DNA from: Ceratodon purpureus
Lineage: Eukaryota > Streptophyta > Bryopsida > Pseudoditrichales > Ditrichaceae
Length of the DNA: 64,000 bases
NCBI GenBank assembly: GCA_014871385.1
Contig: CM026426.1
Span: 69,060,674-69,124,673 of the forward strand
Direction: 5' to 3'
Both the position numbers and the translations under genes were made by a program. Shown piece after piece: positions 41,594 through 54,320 of this stretch. Under the pieces are notes generated by a model that saw only the letters and a list, made by a program, of their open reading frames with translations, did no database searches and was not told where the DNA came from. Every line of letters starts with the position of its first letter. Positions within the stretch are counted from its first letter, which is position 1.

Positions 41594-43743
41594 GCATCAA
41601 AAATTTGCCTCAAGAGAGAAATGTGGTCTTTCATGGAGCCATAGACTGTACCATTATCGAGATAAATGCAAAAGAATCGTTTTAAAAACGGTCGGAAGAT
41701 CAGTTCTATCACCCTTTGGAATGTCATAAGCACATTCTTTGCTCCGAACGGCATTCTCTTGAATTGGTATGATCCCCACTCGGTGGAAAAAGTTGTTTTA
41801 TTTTTGTCTTGGTCGGCCATGGCTACCTGGTAATATCCTGAGAATCAGTCAAGGAACAAATACATTTCGTGGCCAGCTACCTCATTGATAATCTCTTCCA
41901 TGTAAAGTAATGGATAGTGGTCTTTTCTGGTGGCTGCATTGACTTTGCAAAAATCGACACAGATTCTCAACGTTCCATTCTTTTTTGGGATGATTACCGT
42001 TGGTGATAACCATGGGGCAAAATTGACGGGGGAGATGAATTTGGCCTCTAAGAGTTAGTCGAGTTCAGCTTTGACTCTGGTAGCGTAGTTAGGATTCATT
42101 CGGTATCGGAGTTGCTGGACGAGGTGAGCATTGGGTACCAGATCTATTGTGTGTTGTGCTAGCCGACTTGGTATTCCTTTGAGGTCTTCGTGGCCCCAGG
42201 CGAATATATTGTGGTATTTGTGGAACAGTTCAATGGCCGCTTGCTTGAGTTCTGTCGGGCCTTCAGCGTTGATTTTGACAAACTTAGGTTCGGTTGCGGT
42301 GCCCAAGTTGACTAACTCGACTTTATCTTTGGCGCCATGGGACCAGCCGTTGACAAAATGATGTTTTAAAGCCTGGGATGCTAGTGGGGCGTTGACCTTG
42401 ACCATCTCTTGGACTTCTTGTGTGAAGTGTGCAGGAATATCAAATTTTTTTGGCTCTGGAGCAAGGCTGGCTAAATGTATTTCTGCTAGGGGAACCAGAT
42501 TTGGATCAGCTTGGAGTACTAACGCTTCTTGTTCTAGAGACAGTCTCTTTAGCCAGTTAGTGCCTGCATGATGGCGGATTTGATCGGCTTAGGCATGGGT
42601 TACACAGCTATCCACGGGGATGACAATGGTTCGCCCTTGTCTATGTATTCAAATTTGATTTCGGGCCCAGTCATGGATGGCGTTCATGTCTCTCAACCAT
42701 GGACGTCCTAGAATTATGGGGACATTGCTTCGGTCTGGCATTTCTATGATGACAAAGGTTGCTGGTGTTGTAATGCCATGTGTGGTTATTGCTATTGAAG
42801 ACAATATTCCCAACGGTGTGACAAGGGCGTCATTGGCCATACAAAGAATGAACTGCGCGGCCTTGGGACGTGGGAGCCTCAGATTTTCCCTTAATTGGTT
42901 GCTCATGACGTTGACGCATGAGCCGCCATTGACCAAAACATTGGTTAGTTTGAAATTCCCAAGTTGAATGCGGATGACCGCGGCATCTGGATCCAAGGTC
43001 GTGGAGTTGACTTCGATCACCCTGGGGTCTTTTGATTGACTAGAGACTGTGGCTTCTTGCAGATATTTATGGAATTCTGGGCTAATTTGAATTAGTTTGG
43101 ACAACGTGATGGTGACATTGGTGTTAGTTACTATTTGCTGAAGGCTCACCGGTGGCGGCATTTCTAATTCTTCTTGTAGATCCTTTCAAATTTGATGCAG
43201 TCTTTCCCAGTGGTTGGGTGAAAATGGTTTCCTATGTTTGATCACGTGATCATCTGATTTTCCAGGCGGCAGTGCCTGTGACCTAGTGGATACTGCGGCC
43301 GTGATTATTGCTGCGACTTTAGCCCCTGCTCTATGGACGTTAGTGATTGTGACTCCCCCCTTTCTTGGTGACGGTCCTTGGTTGTCCTTGGGTTGAGTGT
43401 TTTGTGATGTTGATGCCCATCGTTGGCGTACAAGGGAACAATTAATTTGGCGATGATGAAGAGACCCGCATTCCCAACAACCATCATTACGTGCCGGTTG
43501 GAAGGCATCGACTTCGATTTCCTCCGCCTGCATCGATGCTGTGGAGGTTTTTGGACGTCTATTGTCGTTGGTGCGTGGGTTTGTGTTGGCGAACCAACTT
43601 TGCCCACCATGTATTTTACCACAACTATTGCAGGGTACTAGGGTCGCTCTGGTGTCCGGTCGTAATGTAGGCAGGGGTAGCAGTGGTGCTTGTAGTTTGT
43701 TAAGGGCGCCCAAGTCTCTACTGATGTCATTGGCGGCATCCAG
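41594..43743 (-). other. Reverse transcriptase, protease and gag-zinc-finger region of gypsy A, broken
   Basis: Leftward order: gag C-terminus with a CCHC finger (CWECGSLHHRQINC, about 43470), protease region (42649–43161, ILGRPWLRD block), then the N-terminal part of pol and reverse transcriptase (MNPNYATRVKAELD about 42080, F.RMPFGAKN about 41750). A few breaks. The chromovirus entered at 43743 and MULE-2 at 41593. Confidence 0.8.
43739..43743 (+). repeat. Target duplication of chromovirus, left
   Basis: TCCAG, matching 49790–49794. Confidence 0.85.
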
Positions 43744-43964
43744 TGTCAGGATTCGATCTGACCCATACTCCAAACATCAAAATATAGAGGTAAAGTGATC
43801 AACATGATACAATTAACATTAAGAATGTTGCGTGAGAGATAGGCTCCTCTCACTGAGCTTGTGTAGACTCCATATGTAACTGTTTTGCTAACTGTTTCCA
43901 ACTGTTCTAAGTTATATAGTCTGTCATGTAGTTTCAGCTGTTACAACGGATGGAAGTCATAACA
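43744..43964 (-). repeat. 3' LTR of chromovirus
   Basis: 221 bp. Confidence 0.9.
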
Positions 43965-46900
43965 TTACTCTGGCCTTTCAGGTCGAAGTTGGCCCTAGTG
44001 CAGATGGATGGCGAGAATGAATCCATTTGACAATGTCTGGTGCATTTTTTAAATGTGAAGTTAGTTCCTAGGAATTGTGTTCAGGGCCATAACCTTGCCA
44101 TGCCACCAAGTACTGAAGACAGCATGCTCGTCCTGTCAAACGTGAATCTAAAATAGTTCGCACCTCCCATTCGAGCTCTCCTCGAGATGTCATAATTGGA
44201 GGCGGCGGTTGTTGTTTTCTACCTCGAATGGTGTCGATGTTATATTTCTCTAGAGATAAGACATGAAATTTGTTGTGGATGCGCAGGTTCTTTGGAAATC
44301 GTAATTCATATACCAAATCCGAAATCTTTGCTGTAACTTGAAATGGACCCAAGAATTTTGGAGATAGCTTCTTAGAAGGAGTAGTTGTTGTGATGTAATC
44401 ATGACGAAGAAGAACTTGATCGCCCACTTGGATATTTGAGTGTTGCTGAGAATGGCGATCATAGAAACGCTTAGCCCGGTCCACACCCAATTGAATCATG
44501 ACTTTGAGGCTTTCATGAATTTGCTTCAATTTAGATAAACGTTGTTCAGCAGTTGGAACTGTAGAGATTAAAGAAATTCAGAATGACAATTGAGGGTGGT
44601 AACCATATGTTGCGTGAAAGGGTGATAGTCCGGTACTTGTATGAGTTGTATTGTTGTAGGCGAATTCCGCAATAGGCAGGAAATCAACCGAGTCGTCTTG
44701 GCGGTGTGATGTAAACATTCATAAAAACAGTTCCAAAGACTGATTCACTCTCTCAGTCTGTCCGTCAGCTTGTGGATGGAACGCAGTTGTTGAAGAAATT
44801 CGGATGCGAAGAAGTTGAGAGAGTCTTTTCATGAATTTTGAAACAAATACTGGTCCTCTATCGTATATGATTTCGTTAGGAACACCATGATGCTTCCAAA
44901 TATTTTGAAGATATAGCGTGGCCGTGCCATTTGAATCCACTGTTTCATTTGTCGGAATAAAATGAGCCAACTTTGTATTTTTATCAACCACTACTAAAAT
45001 CGAATCAAAACCATTGCTGATGGGCAATTTGACAATGAAATCCACTGATACCCGTTTCCAAAGTGCCTCAGCTACAGGAATGGGTTGCAGTAATCCGTAA
45101 CGAGCATGTCGTTTTGCTTTTGAACGCTGGCATAAATCACAACCATCAACATATTGATGTACGTACCTACATAGCGATGGCCAATAAAAATCTCGAGATA
45201 CCAAGTCCAAGGTTTTTGCCCTGCCTAGATGGCCTGCAGAAGGTGCATCATGACGAGAACGAAGGATCTGTCGCTTTACTTCTGCATTTTCTGGAACCAT
45301 GATCAGATTGCGGAAATATATGATGCCATCATGGAATTTATATTCATGAAATTTGTTACGGATGTCGGCCGGAGCTTGATGAGACCCATTTGTGAAGTAC
45401 GCCACAATTGATTGAAGCTTAGTATCTGTTGTAGTAGCTCTCTGAATCTCTTGTAGCAATATGTGATCGTCCCATATTAATCTGAGGGATTCCAACGAAG
45501 CCAATCTGAGCAATGGCTTAGACAATTCTTCATCTTCACTAGTTTTTTGTCCTCTTCAAGACATGACATCTGCACGACCATTGAGAGATCGTGGCCTGTG
45601 TTGTATAACAAAATCAAAACGAAAGAGAAATTCAGACCATCGTGCTTGTCTTCTATTCAATTGTTTAGTGGTTAAAAAATGTTCAAGATTCTTGTGATCT
45701 GATATTACTTTAATTTGATGGGGAGAGCCTTCAAGGTACACCCGCCAGTCTTGAAAAGATAACACAATACTTAGTAATTCCTTATCATAAATGTCATAGT
45801 TTTGTTCGGATTGTGACATCTTGGAGCTTCTGTATGCACATGGGTGCAAATGTCCGTCTGACCCACGTTGTGACAATATAGCTCCTGTTGCTAAATTCAA
45901 AGCATCACTTTCCACGATGAACGGTTGCTCAAAATTTGGGTGGATTAATATTGGAGCTTGGTGAAAGCAAGAACGAAGGACTTCAAAAGCACGCTGAGCT
46001 TGAGGTGTCCAAATGAAAGGTTGTGCTTGTCGCGTGAGCGAAGTAAGAGGTACGGCAATATAAGAATAATCAGGAATAAATCGACGGTAAAAAATTGTGA
46101 AACCAAGAAAAGCCTGAACTTCTTTTAAAGTTTTTGAAGTTGGCCAATCTTGAATGACTTTTATTTTATCTTTTGTCGTTTCTACTCCAGTGTCAGAAAC
46201 CATCATGCCTAGAAACTCCACAGAACGTCGATGAAACTTACATTTTGATGCTTTAACATATAAGCCATGTTTTTGTAATCTGGATAGAACTTCACGAACC
46301 AGTAGACGATGTTCCTCTAAAGTTGTTGAAAATATCAATATATCATCAAGGTAAATAACCACTGAAATATCAAGCAAGTCATTGAAAATACCTTGCATGT
46401 GTGCCTGGAATTGTGCTGGTGTGTTCATTAATCCAAATGGCATGACTAAATACTCATAAAGTCCATAACGCGTTTTAAATGTTGTTTTGTATTCGTGACC
46501 CTCAGCCAATGCAGCCATTCGTACTCTGTGATAAGCTTGTCTGATGTCCAACTTGGTGAAATTTTTTGCACCAGTTAATCGATCCATAAGTTCAGGAATT
46601 AACTATAGTGGATATCGGTTTCGTATCCTAACTCGATTCAAATTTCTGTAATCAACACAAAATCGAATCGATCCATCCTTCTTCCAAGCAAACACCACCG
46701 GAGCTGACACTGGTGATTTTGATTGTCGGATCCAACCTTTTCCTAAATTCTCTTCAAGACATTTCCGCAGTTCTTCAAGTTCAATGGGTGACATTGGTCG
46801 CAAACCTGTGTTGCGAGGCTCTTGTCCGCCTTTAAAATCGATTCTCATATCAGACGGATCTTGTCCGTCTTTAAAATCGATTCTCATATCAGACGGACCA

Positions 46901-49568
46901 TGTTCAGGAAGCTCATCTGAGGCCTCGTTACTAAGTGCTCCACGTGAGTCATCATACTTAGGTGGAATTTGATCAGATGTGGGTGCTGTAGCAATCTCTG
47001 ATATTTCCAAAGTATAAACTTCAGCCCGCCTTGTAATTGAATGAAAAGCTCTAGTTGTTTGAATGAGTAGTCGTGAATGAGTCTTTGGTTCTAAAATGCC
47101 ATTAACAGTTTTGAGAGGTTGAGAATGGGCTTTTGGGACGTCAATATCTCCATTTGCTTGAAAGCACGTGTTCTTGCAATAAGTTGACGTGAACTGGACT
47201 TCACGTCTCGACCAACTAATCGCTGGATCATGTCGCACCAGCCAAGGGGTACCCAAAATACATGAGTAATGCCCTATATTGGTGATGTCGGCCATGAGTA
47301 CTTCGTGGTGGTTTCCAATCGTAACTTGAACAGTAGCTTCATGAGTAATTTTTCCAGAGTTGATGATCCTTCCATCGATAACTCGAACATCTCGTGGAAT
47401 TAGTTTCTTTCGAATTTCAGCTCTACAAGTTTCTGCAAATTTACGATGTATAAAAATTCTAGTTGCTCCTGAATCAATAAGAGTGTTAGCCATACAATTG
47501 TTGATTTGAGCTTGCAATATAAGATGTGCCTCTGGGACCGCTGTTGCTCTTAAATACAGCGCTACCTGGCCCGGGTACTGAGTGGAGGCGTTCAATCCCG
47601 GGCTGAAAATTCCCCCGACTCCACAAATAGAGCTTCGGAAGATGCTACCAAGGATAATGGCTTAGATGGATTGATTGGACAACGTGATTTGATATGTCCA
47701 ATTTTTCCACAACCCCAGCATCGTCCTTGTCTTTGATATTTTAAATGCTCCGCAGGTGTTTTTGCTAAAGCTGCCGAACCTTCAGTAAGATGAGTTGCAT
47801 CCAATTCCATTGGTGTGGGATCAGAATGATGAAATTAAGCCTGCGATTTTTGTGTAAACGAGCTTGAAGTGTTTGGAGGATGGCGACGTTGACGTCTCAC
47901 CCATAAACGTTCATCAATTCTTGAAGCCATAGCCATCCACTCCTGCAGCCCTCTTGGCTGCGTTTCCGCCATAGCAATCGCATCCAACACTTCATCCTTC
48001 AAACCTCCTCAAAACCTCGCCACCAAGCTTGATTCGTTCCAGTCAACCTGCGCAGCATACTCATTGAAACTGGATATATAAGCAGCAGCTGAACCTGTTT
48101 GGCAAATCTTGCTGAGGCGATCTTCAGCGTTACCCTTCCGGTCGATATCACCGTATACATCAGTGACTGCTTTTCGAAAAGCTTGATAATCACATAGCAG
48201 AGCATGAGGTTTGTTTTCATCTAAAGGTTGGAGCATTGGCATTGCCCAATTTTGTGCCGCACCACTCATGTACGACAACGCAAAAAGCACTTTGTCCTCC
48301 TCACTACGATAAGCTCCCGGTTTTCCTTTAAAAACCAGTCGAAGTTGAGCAAACCATCTATAAACCTCAGTACCCTTCTTACCAGAAAACTTCTCTGGAT
48401 CAGCGACTTTGGAGCCTTGTTGATTACTCTTGGCTGCGTGATGTTGTGATGCTAGTGGGAATGTTGTAGAGGGATTTGATGACGTCCGTTCCGAAAGTTG
48501 TCGTAGGAAATGTGGTACAGCAGCTTGAAAAACGCTTTGAACCTGCTCTTGAATGAAAGCAGTCCACTCCGCACTTGAAATGTCGGCTGTGGTGCTCCAA
48601 CGTCATGGATCGCTTGCTCGTCCATCATTCACACCATTGCACGTCTTATGTATGCAATACCTTTAATAACTTCTGAAGTTGCCGATGCCTCGACCTGCAC
48701 ACATACCAATAACCGATGCCATCAAAGTTATTCACAAAACCCGCACCTGCATAGCATTGCACGATTCCCTGTCTGTGTGGTACTCATCCTCAACATGAAA
48801 AACGTCACTCCTTGCTTGCACTTGCTGGCTGTAAATCACCTTCACCAGATTCACATCCAACCTTGCAGCCATATCGCATCAACTTCTATGACTTATGATG
48901 AGCGTCGTTGACTGTTTACTGATCCAGATCACTTCGGTGGAGCCATACTATTGCAACAAACTGCCAATGGTGTATTGAAATATAAATACCAACTCGTCGT
49001 TGCTTACAACTCATGTTGTCTTCAGGTGTTTCCAGGTCATGTTGAGTTCAAGGTGGAAGCATATAGAATAACACTATGGGTAGACCCTTTGTCAACTGTA
49101 ACCTAGATAATCGGCTGCCTGATCAGCTTCACAACTTGGTATTCAAGCCACGGCCCTCGTCGGAAGTCGGTGCCACAATCATCAGTCCAGAAATGCTTTC
49201 AATCGTATCAGATTCATATATTCCAGAGGAATTCTCAATAACTTGGCTCCAAATGTAGACAATACCGAAGTGCAGCGTTACATCCTGGAACATGTGAAAG
49301 CTGCAATTAACTCATGTCAAATACCATCACCTGCACTTGCGAGACTCTGATATGATCAAAGCAAATTCACCATGGCTCCTAGTTTCATAAAAGGAGGCAA
49401 ATCCTAGACTTTCTGCAAGACTGCAACTATTTGCAGAGTAAGATATCACTTCCAAATTAATCCTCGACACTCAAGAGCTTCACCGAATACAGGATTCATT
49501 GATACAAAACGCCAAATTCTATAAGACATTCATTGATGGAAAATGGGTATAAACAAGACGCAACATTA

Positions 49569-49789
49569 TGTCATGATTCGATCTGACCTATACTCCAAAC
49601 ATCAAAATACAGAGGTAAAGTGATCAACATGATACGATTAACATTAAGAATGTTGCGTGAGAGACAGGCTCCTCTCACTGAGCTTATGTGTACTCCATAT
49701 GTAACTGTTTTGCTAACTGTTTCCAACTGTTCTAAGTTATGTAGTCTGTCATGTAGTTTCAGCTGCTACGACGGATGGAAGTCGTAACA
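49569..49789 (-). repeat. 5' LTR of chromovirus
   Basis: 221 bp, about 95% identical to the left copy. Confidence 0.9.
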
Positions 49790-49794
49790 TCCAG

Positions 49795-50379
49795 GATGTT
49801 ACACCTTGCTAAATCCAGGGTAACTATACCTTGCTGAATGCCGCAGATTACTATACCTTGCTGAATCCAGGGTAACAAACCCTTTTTGAACCATTCACAA
49901 TGATAATCTTCTTCAGGTTTTTGGTTGAGTTTGTCAACCAATTGTTTAAATCTGTCATAAAATTTGTCAACAGGTTAGTCTTTGCTCTAAGTGATGCTGC
50001 CAAGGGCTCGTACTAAGATCTCTGAGCTAGTTTTTAGTTTCCGAAACTTGTGCAAGAAACTAGCCTCCATTTCTTCCCATGATGTCAGAGGGTGTTCGGT
50101 TTCGAAATCATTATACTAGTTGATGTGATTCCCTTGTAACGTAGTTCCAAATATGTTTTGGAGGTCTGCGGGATTGATCATTGGTTACCCCGTTTGTTCA
50201 AGCTATGACTTTAAATCGTCGTATGTGCCAATGAGGGTCACCAGAGTCATCGAACACGGGATATGGAATTTTGGGCAGCTTAGTGTAGTGATCATGACTC
50301 CCCAGACTATGGGATGTAACCGCCGTTGGATTTTCTCTTGGAATAGTGGCCGACCTTAGTGACTCTGCAGGCACTTTGG
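49795..50379 (-). other. gag region of gypsy A, broken
   Basis: Leftward gag coding with the block GNPTAVTSHSLGSHDHYTKL (about 50270–50330), shared with gypsy B at 63450–63510. A few breaks. Confidence 0.7.
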
Positions 50380-50383
50380 AGGC

Positions 50384-51123
50384 GGGGGGAAGCATGATAA
50401 AGTGTACAACAAAGTGACCGATGTGACCAAATGGAAGTGATTATGAAGTGTGCTGTTTTTCAAAGCTCAAATCTGATTTTGAGCATTTTGGTGTGGTTTT
50501 TGAGTGTTTTAGTCACTTTTTAAGGTGTCATAAGGTATCTTGTATACATCTTCAGGAAGAAAAGATCTTCAATCGAAACTTAATTTGACCACTAGTTCTA
50601 AATCATGAAAATGAACTTTTTCAATGTCTTCATTTCTTCATTTCGGGCCCTCTATTGACTTTAGAGGATGTTTTTTCCAATTTAAAAAACAATGTTCAGT
50701 GAAGAAAAAGTGACAAAAAGTATTGCGGAAGTGACCCTCTTAAAACACATCCTTGCGATACTTTTGGAATTCTAAATCAAATAATGAATATATGAATTGC
50801 CTATTTTAGAATACCTCTTAAACATACAGAGAGCCCCACTTCATCAAAAGTGATTTTTAGATAATTTTTTGTTCTTTTATAGCCACTTTTTCAAATATCT
50901 ACATCCACTTTGCTTGGGTTTGAAGCCCTCATACAATAACTTTAAAGTGTCTACTTAGCATGAAACTTTTCTGAGTTGTACAAAAAGAAGTTGAGAATCT
51001 ATATTAGCAAAAAAAATTGACTTCAATTACATCTTTCCATCACTTTTGTGCAGTTTTTGCAAAAGGGCTGAAATTGACAAATAGATAAGCACTTTTTCTG
51101 TACACTTTATCATGCTTCCCCCT
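50384..51123. mobile_element. 740-bp terminal-inverted-repeat element, no ORF
   Basis: 25-bp inverted ends, identical except for the outermost base, include GGGGGAAGCATGATAAAG and continue to TGTACA. The flanks AGGC (50380–50383 and 51124–51127) may be a 4-bp target duplication. The interior is AT-rich and non-coding with many AAGTGA/TCACTTTT motifs. Non-autonomous; superfamily not identified. Confidence 0.7.
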
Positions 51124-51127
51124 AGGC

Positions 51128-51442
51128 TTGACCTGCAAGGTTCGGGGGTGATTCGTCTGGGGTTCTTGGAGTCCTACTGCTCTGTAGATCTTGATATTGC
51201 ACACTGAGCATTTCTAGTTTAGCATTTGTGGCATCATTTTTTGCAGCGAGGTTAGTCATTTGATGTCTCATCCATTGTAAAAATTCTCTGGTACTTTTAA
51301 GGTCGTTTTGTACTATAGTATCTTTGCCTTCATTGACGCGGGCTGTGTCGGCCGCGACTTTTCTCAGGGGCATGATGTTGGAGACTTACAGTGTCGAGAG
51401 TTTCCTTTGTTCACAAATCCATCCCCAGCATGGTCGCCAAAA
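51128..51442 (-). other. gag start and primer-binding region of gypsy A
   Basis: The short N-terminal gag frame has a coiled-coil tendency (TNLAAKNDATNAKLEMLSVQ). The primer-binding-site-like sequence abuts the LTR at 51442. Confidence 0.7.
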
Positions 51443-52117
51443 TGTTCGATTGGATTCCGTGCATAGAGAGTGTGAACGCCGGAAGGAGACAGAGGGACTG
51501 TAGAAGGAAGAAATTTGGTTGTTATTGATACTCGGTGGGACTCGGGGGTTGGTCGTTGAGGAGGGCCGGGTGTCTCAGGTCTTGGACAACGGGGTCTTTG
51601 GTTTTGGTAGTGAGTCTCGATGGGGTGAGGTGAGGGTAAGACCAGCGAGGTATTGGTCAAGGAGAGTGTTTTTCGAAGGTAGATCAAGGTGATCTCAAGG
51701 GCGTCACAGTTTCCATGGAGTCTTGGAAGGCAGGGAGTGTTTGGTGTGTGTGAGGGTGAGAGGAATAACTGGGGCAGCAAGTAGAAGGACTGTAAGTAGA
51801 AAGCAAAACTAGCAATAGCAAGAGAACCATCAACAGCACTTTAGCGAGGGCAGGAAAGGAGAAGCAAGTAGTGGTCGAAATAGGTTGTCTTTAGATGCAG
51901 CTCAAGGTGTTGAGAGTACAAAATGGAAAGCTGACTGTCCTTGGCTCGAGGCCGGCAATTATCCTAGCACTAAGCTCTAGTGAAAATCAGAGAGACTAAT
52001 ACCCTAATTCCGATCCTTTTTATACTTTTTGGGGACGCCCTCGGAAAACGCTATGACTCCCAGTCCCTGCTGCCGGTGCCGTCCACAACTGCAGTTGGAG
52101 TAGTTGCTTGGGTAACA
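51443..52117 (-). repeat. 5' LTR of gypsy A
   Basis: 675 bp; about 96% identical to 27900–28574. Confidence 0.9.
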
Positions 52118-52122
52118 GTTCC
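52118..52122 (+). repeat. Target duplication of gypsy A, right
   Basis: GTTCC. Confidence 0.85.
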
Positions 52123-52757
52123 ATCAAACGCACCACACAGGTGATTTCACGGAAGTCATCAATAATGCCTTGCAACCGTACACCTCTTGGTTCGCTAATG
52201 CATCGACTTAACAACTTGTCCTTATTAGAGAGAATGTCTGAAACTATGTCTACGTATTTTGTGATAGTGGAACCTGCAGCTTTCAAGCGATTAGCAATAT
52301 GGTCAAGAGAGTAACCATGTGCAAACCCGTGGAGCACTTGAGCAACAATTTTTCTAATCTCCAATTTAGGCCTAACAAGATTTATGCATTGTGACTTCAA
52401 ATATGGTGTGAACATATGAACCAAGTAGTCAAATGCCTCCAGACTCATTCTAAATAACTATATATACTTCCTATAGTGCATCTGCTTCGTTGCTCTCCAA
52501 ACAATGGGTTCAACATAATCCCAATGCGTTGCTTGGCTAGGTTCCACCCAAAAGATCCTAGGAACACGATTCTTCCTTGTGGCAATCAACCATAGAAGAG
52601 GTACAAAGTAGAACCCATTCATGGAATCAAGTACCTCAGAAGCTCTTGATTTGTAAGTAGCGCAGTTGCCTAATGTCATGGACATAAGCATCCACACAAG
52701 CACAACCATACCATCGAAAGAGGAGTTCATGGTTGCAAACAATGCACCTAAATCCAA
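52123..52757 (-). pseudogene. PIF/Harbinger transposase, N-terminal part
   Basis: Leftward. MNGFYFVPLLWL near 52620, WVEPSQATHWDYVEP, a TAG near 52455, then FDYLVHMFTPYL, a helix-turn-helix-like stretch (HGFAHGYSLDHIANRL) and GIIDDFREITCVVRL, which is the first catalytic block (GxIDCTHI in the family). It is split from its C-terminal part (27225–27894) by gypsy A. The first catalytic Asp is present in IIDDF but the usual Gly-x-His context is lost. Confidence 0.75.
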
Positions 52758-53705
52758 AGAAATGACAAAGAAAATTGATTCAACAACTTAAATATAAAAA
52801 AATACTAAAAAAATCACCAAAATGACGCAGAAAAATTCACCCAAAATATTCAACATATTCTTCACGACATGTACTACAATGCCCAAAAAAAAAAAAAAAA
52901 AAAAAACAGAAGGACATACCAAAGTCAAGAAAACCCCTCCCAAAGTTGCCCCTTCCCCCCCCCTTCTCCGGCATCTTTCAACACGTCCTTCTCATTCCCT
53001 GCTCCCGCATTCCTCCCGCGAAACTTCAAATCCAAATGCCGCAAGTCGCAGGAGGTATTGCGTTGAAGTGGCCGTGGAATTACCCCGACAAGTTCACACC
53101 GCGCCAAGTTCAGGATATTTTCAAATAATATTCACCCCGCCCCGAGCCCCGACGGAACTCTACGCACCAACGTTAGAACGCAGGTGCGACGCGGGGGCCT
53201 GTGCACGGGCCCACCAACACAACGTCTTGGTCGTCAGGGTGGGGGCCCACCAAAATAGATTAGGGACTCAACGAGGCCCACATGCGACTCCATGTGCACT
53301 GGGCTCGTGACGCCACCAAGTCCAAACACCAGGTAAGCAACCTCAACCTAAACTCACACACCTCAACCTAAACTGAGTCAAATTACTCATTTATTGCTTA
53401 AAATTCCACATAAAGCTACAATTACCACCTCGTATAGACCACACGATGGTAGAGATATGAAATCTAAAGGTCATGACACTAGAATTCTAACTTGTTTCAC
53501 CAACCGCCTAAGGAATTACAGCTTAAAATTAACCAAGAAAGTCACAACGAATAGAGTATGAGTGAGCACATGAAGGTGTTTATAAACTCACCGCAAGTAG
53601 CCCTCATCCTCTCTCACACTTCAGCCACGCCATAGTGAGCACCTGTTCTACATCACTCCACAGAGTGCATCGTTCATTGAGAGCAGATTTGATAAAATAG
53701 ACTTT
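52758..53705. other. Non-coding flank with a 20-base A-run (about 52887)
   Basis: No gene is recognised. A GC-rich patch (52930–53290) carries short overlapping frames on both strands with no conserved motif. Confidence 0.4.
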
Positions 53706-54320
53706 GTGCAAATTGAGAGAAAGGTTGGTGTAGGTCTCTCTCATTTCAGAATACACGTCCTCAAGAGCGACCCCTTGCTTCCAAGAGTTAGCACTTTTGA
53801 GTTGATTAAGCTTAGAGAGAGAGGTAGGACTTGGCGTACCCAAACCAGAGAGAGTTGCGGTGAGAAGTTGGAGCTTGCTGGAGAGGAGAAAGTCGTGAGG
53901 TCGGAGCTTGCTGGAGAAGAGAACGCCGTGAAGTCGACGCCTGCTGGAGAGGTGAACGCCGTTGAGACTGCGGAGGACAAGCTGAGCGCCAAAGGGAGCG
54001 CGCTCTCAATTGTGGTGGAATCAAGTGGGTCAACAGCAAGCGGGTCGACTTCGGCAACGACGGAAGCAACCCCAATAGCGGTAGAGAAAGCGGTCTCAGC
54101 AAAGGAGGTGGCAGTTTCGGTAGAAGAAGAACCGGCCTCGACAGAGGTATACTTTGAAGTGGAACTAGGAGTGGAGGAGTCAACCTCGACATTGGGGAAA
54201 CCGAACCCGATAGCTGAGGAATCTATCACGACAGAGGAGGAGGCGTCGCCGACAAACGTGGAGACCACCCCGGCAGAGAAGGAGACGACGGCGAGAAGAG
54301 AAGGGGGACCGTGGCAGTGA
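53706..54320 (+). CDS. Low-complexity Ala/Glu/Ser/Thr-rich open frame, unrecognised
   Basis: 204 codons open but without an ATG at the start. It is dominated by AGEE, STASGSTSAT and EEEASPTNVETT-like runs and has an imperfect 10-residue repeat (ELAGEE..V, three times near 53870–53960). The opposite strand is also open over 200 codons, so the frame may be a by-product of a purine-rich repeat. No neighbour suggests a role. Confidence 0.25.
   Translation: MQIERKVGVGLSHFRIHVLKSDPLLPRVSTFELIKLRERGRTWRTQTRESCGEKLELAGEEKVVRSELAGEENAVKSTPAGEVNAVETAEDKLSAKGSALSIVVESSGSTASGSTSATTEATPIAVEKAVSAKEVAVSVEEEPASTEVYFEVELGVEESTSTLGKPNPIAEESITTEEEASPTNVETTPAEKETTARREGGPWQ

Larger units (their letters stand above)
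43744..49789 (-). mobile_element. Chromovirus (Ty3/gypsy with chromodomain), 6.0 kb, nested in gypsy A gag
   Basis: Two 221-bp LTRs (43744–43964 and 49569–49789) start TGTCA and end TAACA, flanked by TCCAG. They differ at about 11 positions (5%), mostly transitions. Leftward order: gag (about 47.9–48.6 kb), CCHC finger (CWGCGKIGHIKSRC, about 47700), protease (46.9–47.6 kb), reverse transcriptase–RNase H (45556–46600), integrase (44719–45525) and a C-terminal chromodomain-like block (about 44068–44170). Relatively intact: long reading frames remain, with about six breaks. A roughly 0.95-kb leader separates gag from the 5' LTR. A short duplication lies in the protease–RT linker (about 46810–46895). 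Age similar to or slightly greater than gypsy A by LTR divergence, although it must be younger than its host element. Confidence 0.9.
27900..52117 (-). mobile_element. Gypsy A: Ty3/gypsy LTR element with four nested insertions
   Basis: LTRs of 675 bp at both ends (27900–28574 and 51443–52117) begin TGTT and end AACA, flanked by GTTCC. They differ at about 24 positions (3.6%), mostly transitions, suggesting insertion within the last few million years if rates are plant-like. A primer-binding-site-like TTTTGGCGACCATGCTGGGG lies next to the right LTR on the minus strand. Order on the minus strand: gag with a CCHC zinc finger, protease, reverse transcriptase, RNase H, integrase, then an extra ORF region before the 3' LTR. 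Removing the four insertions leaves about 9.3 kb. Broken: about ten or more interruptions in addition to the insertions. Confidence 0.9.
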
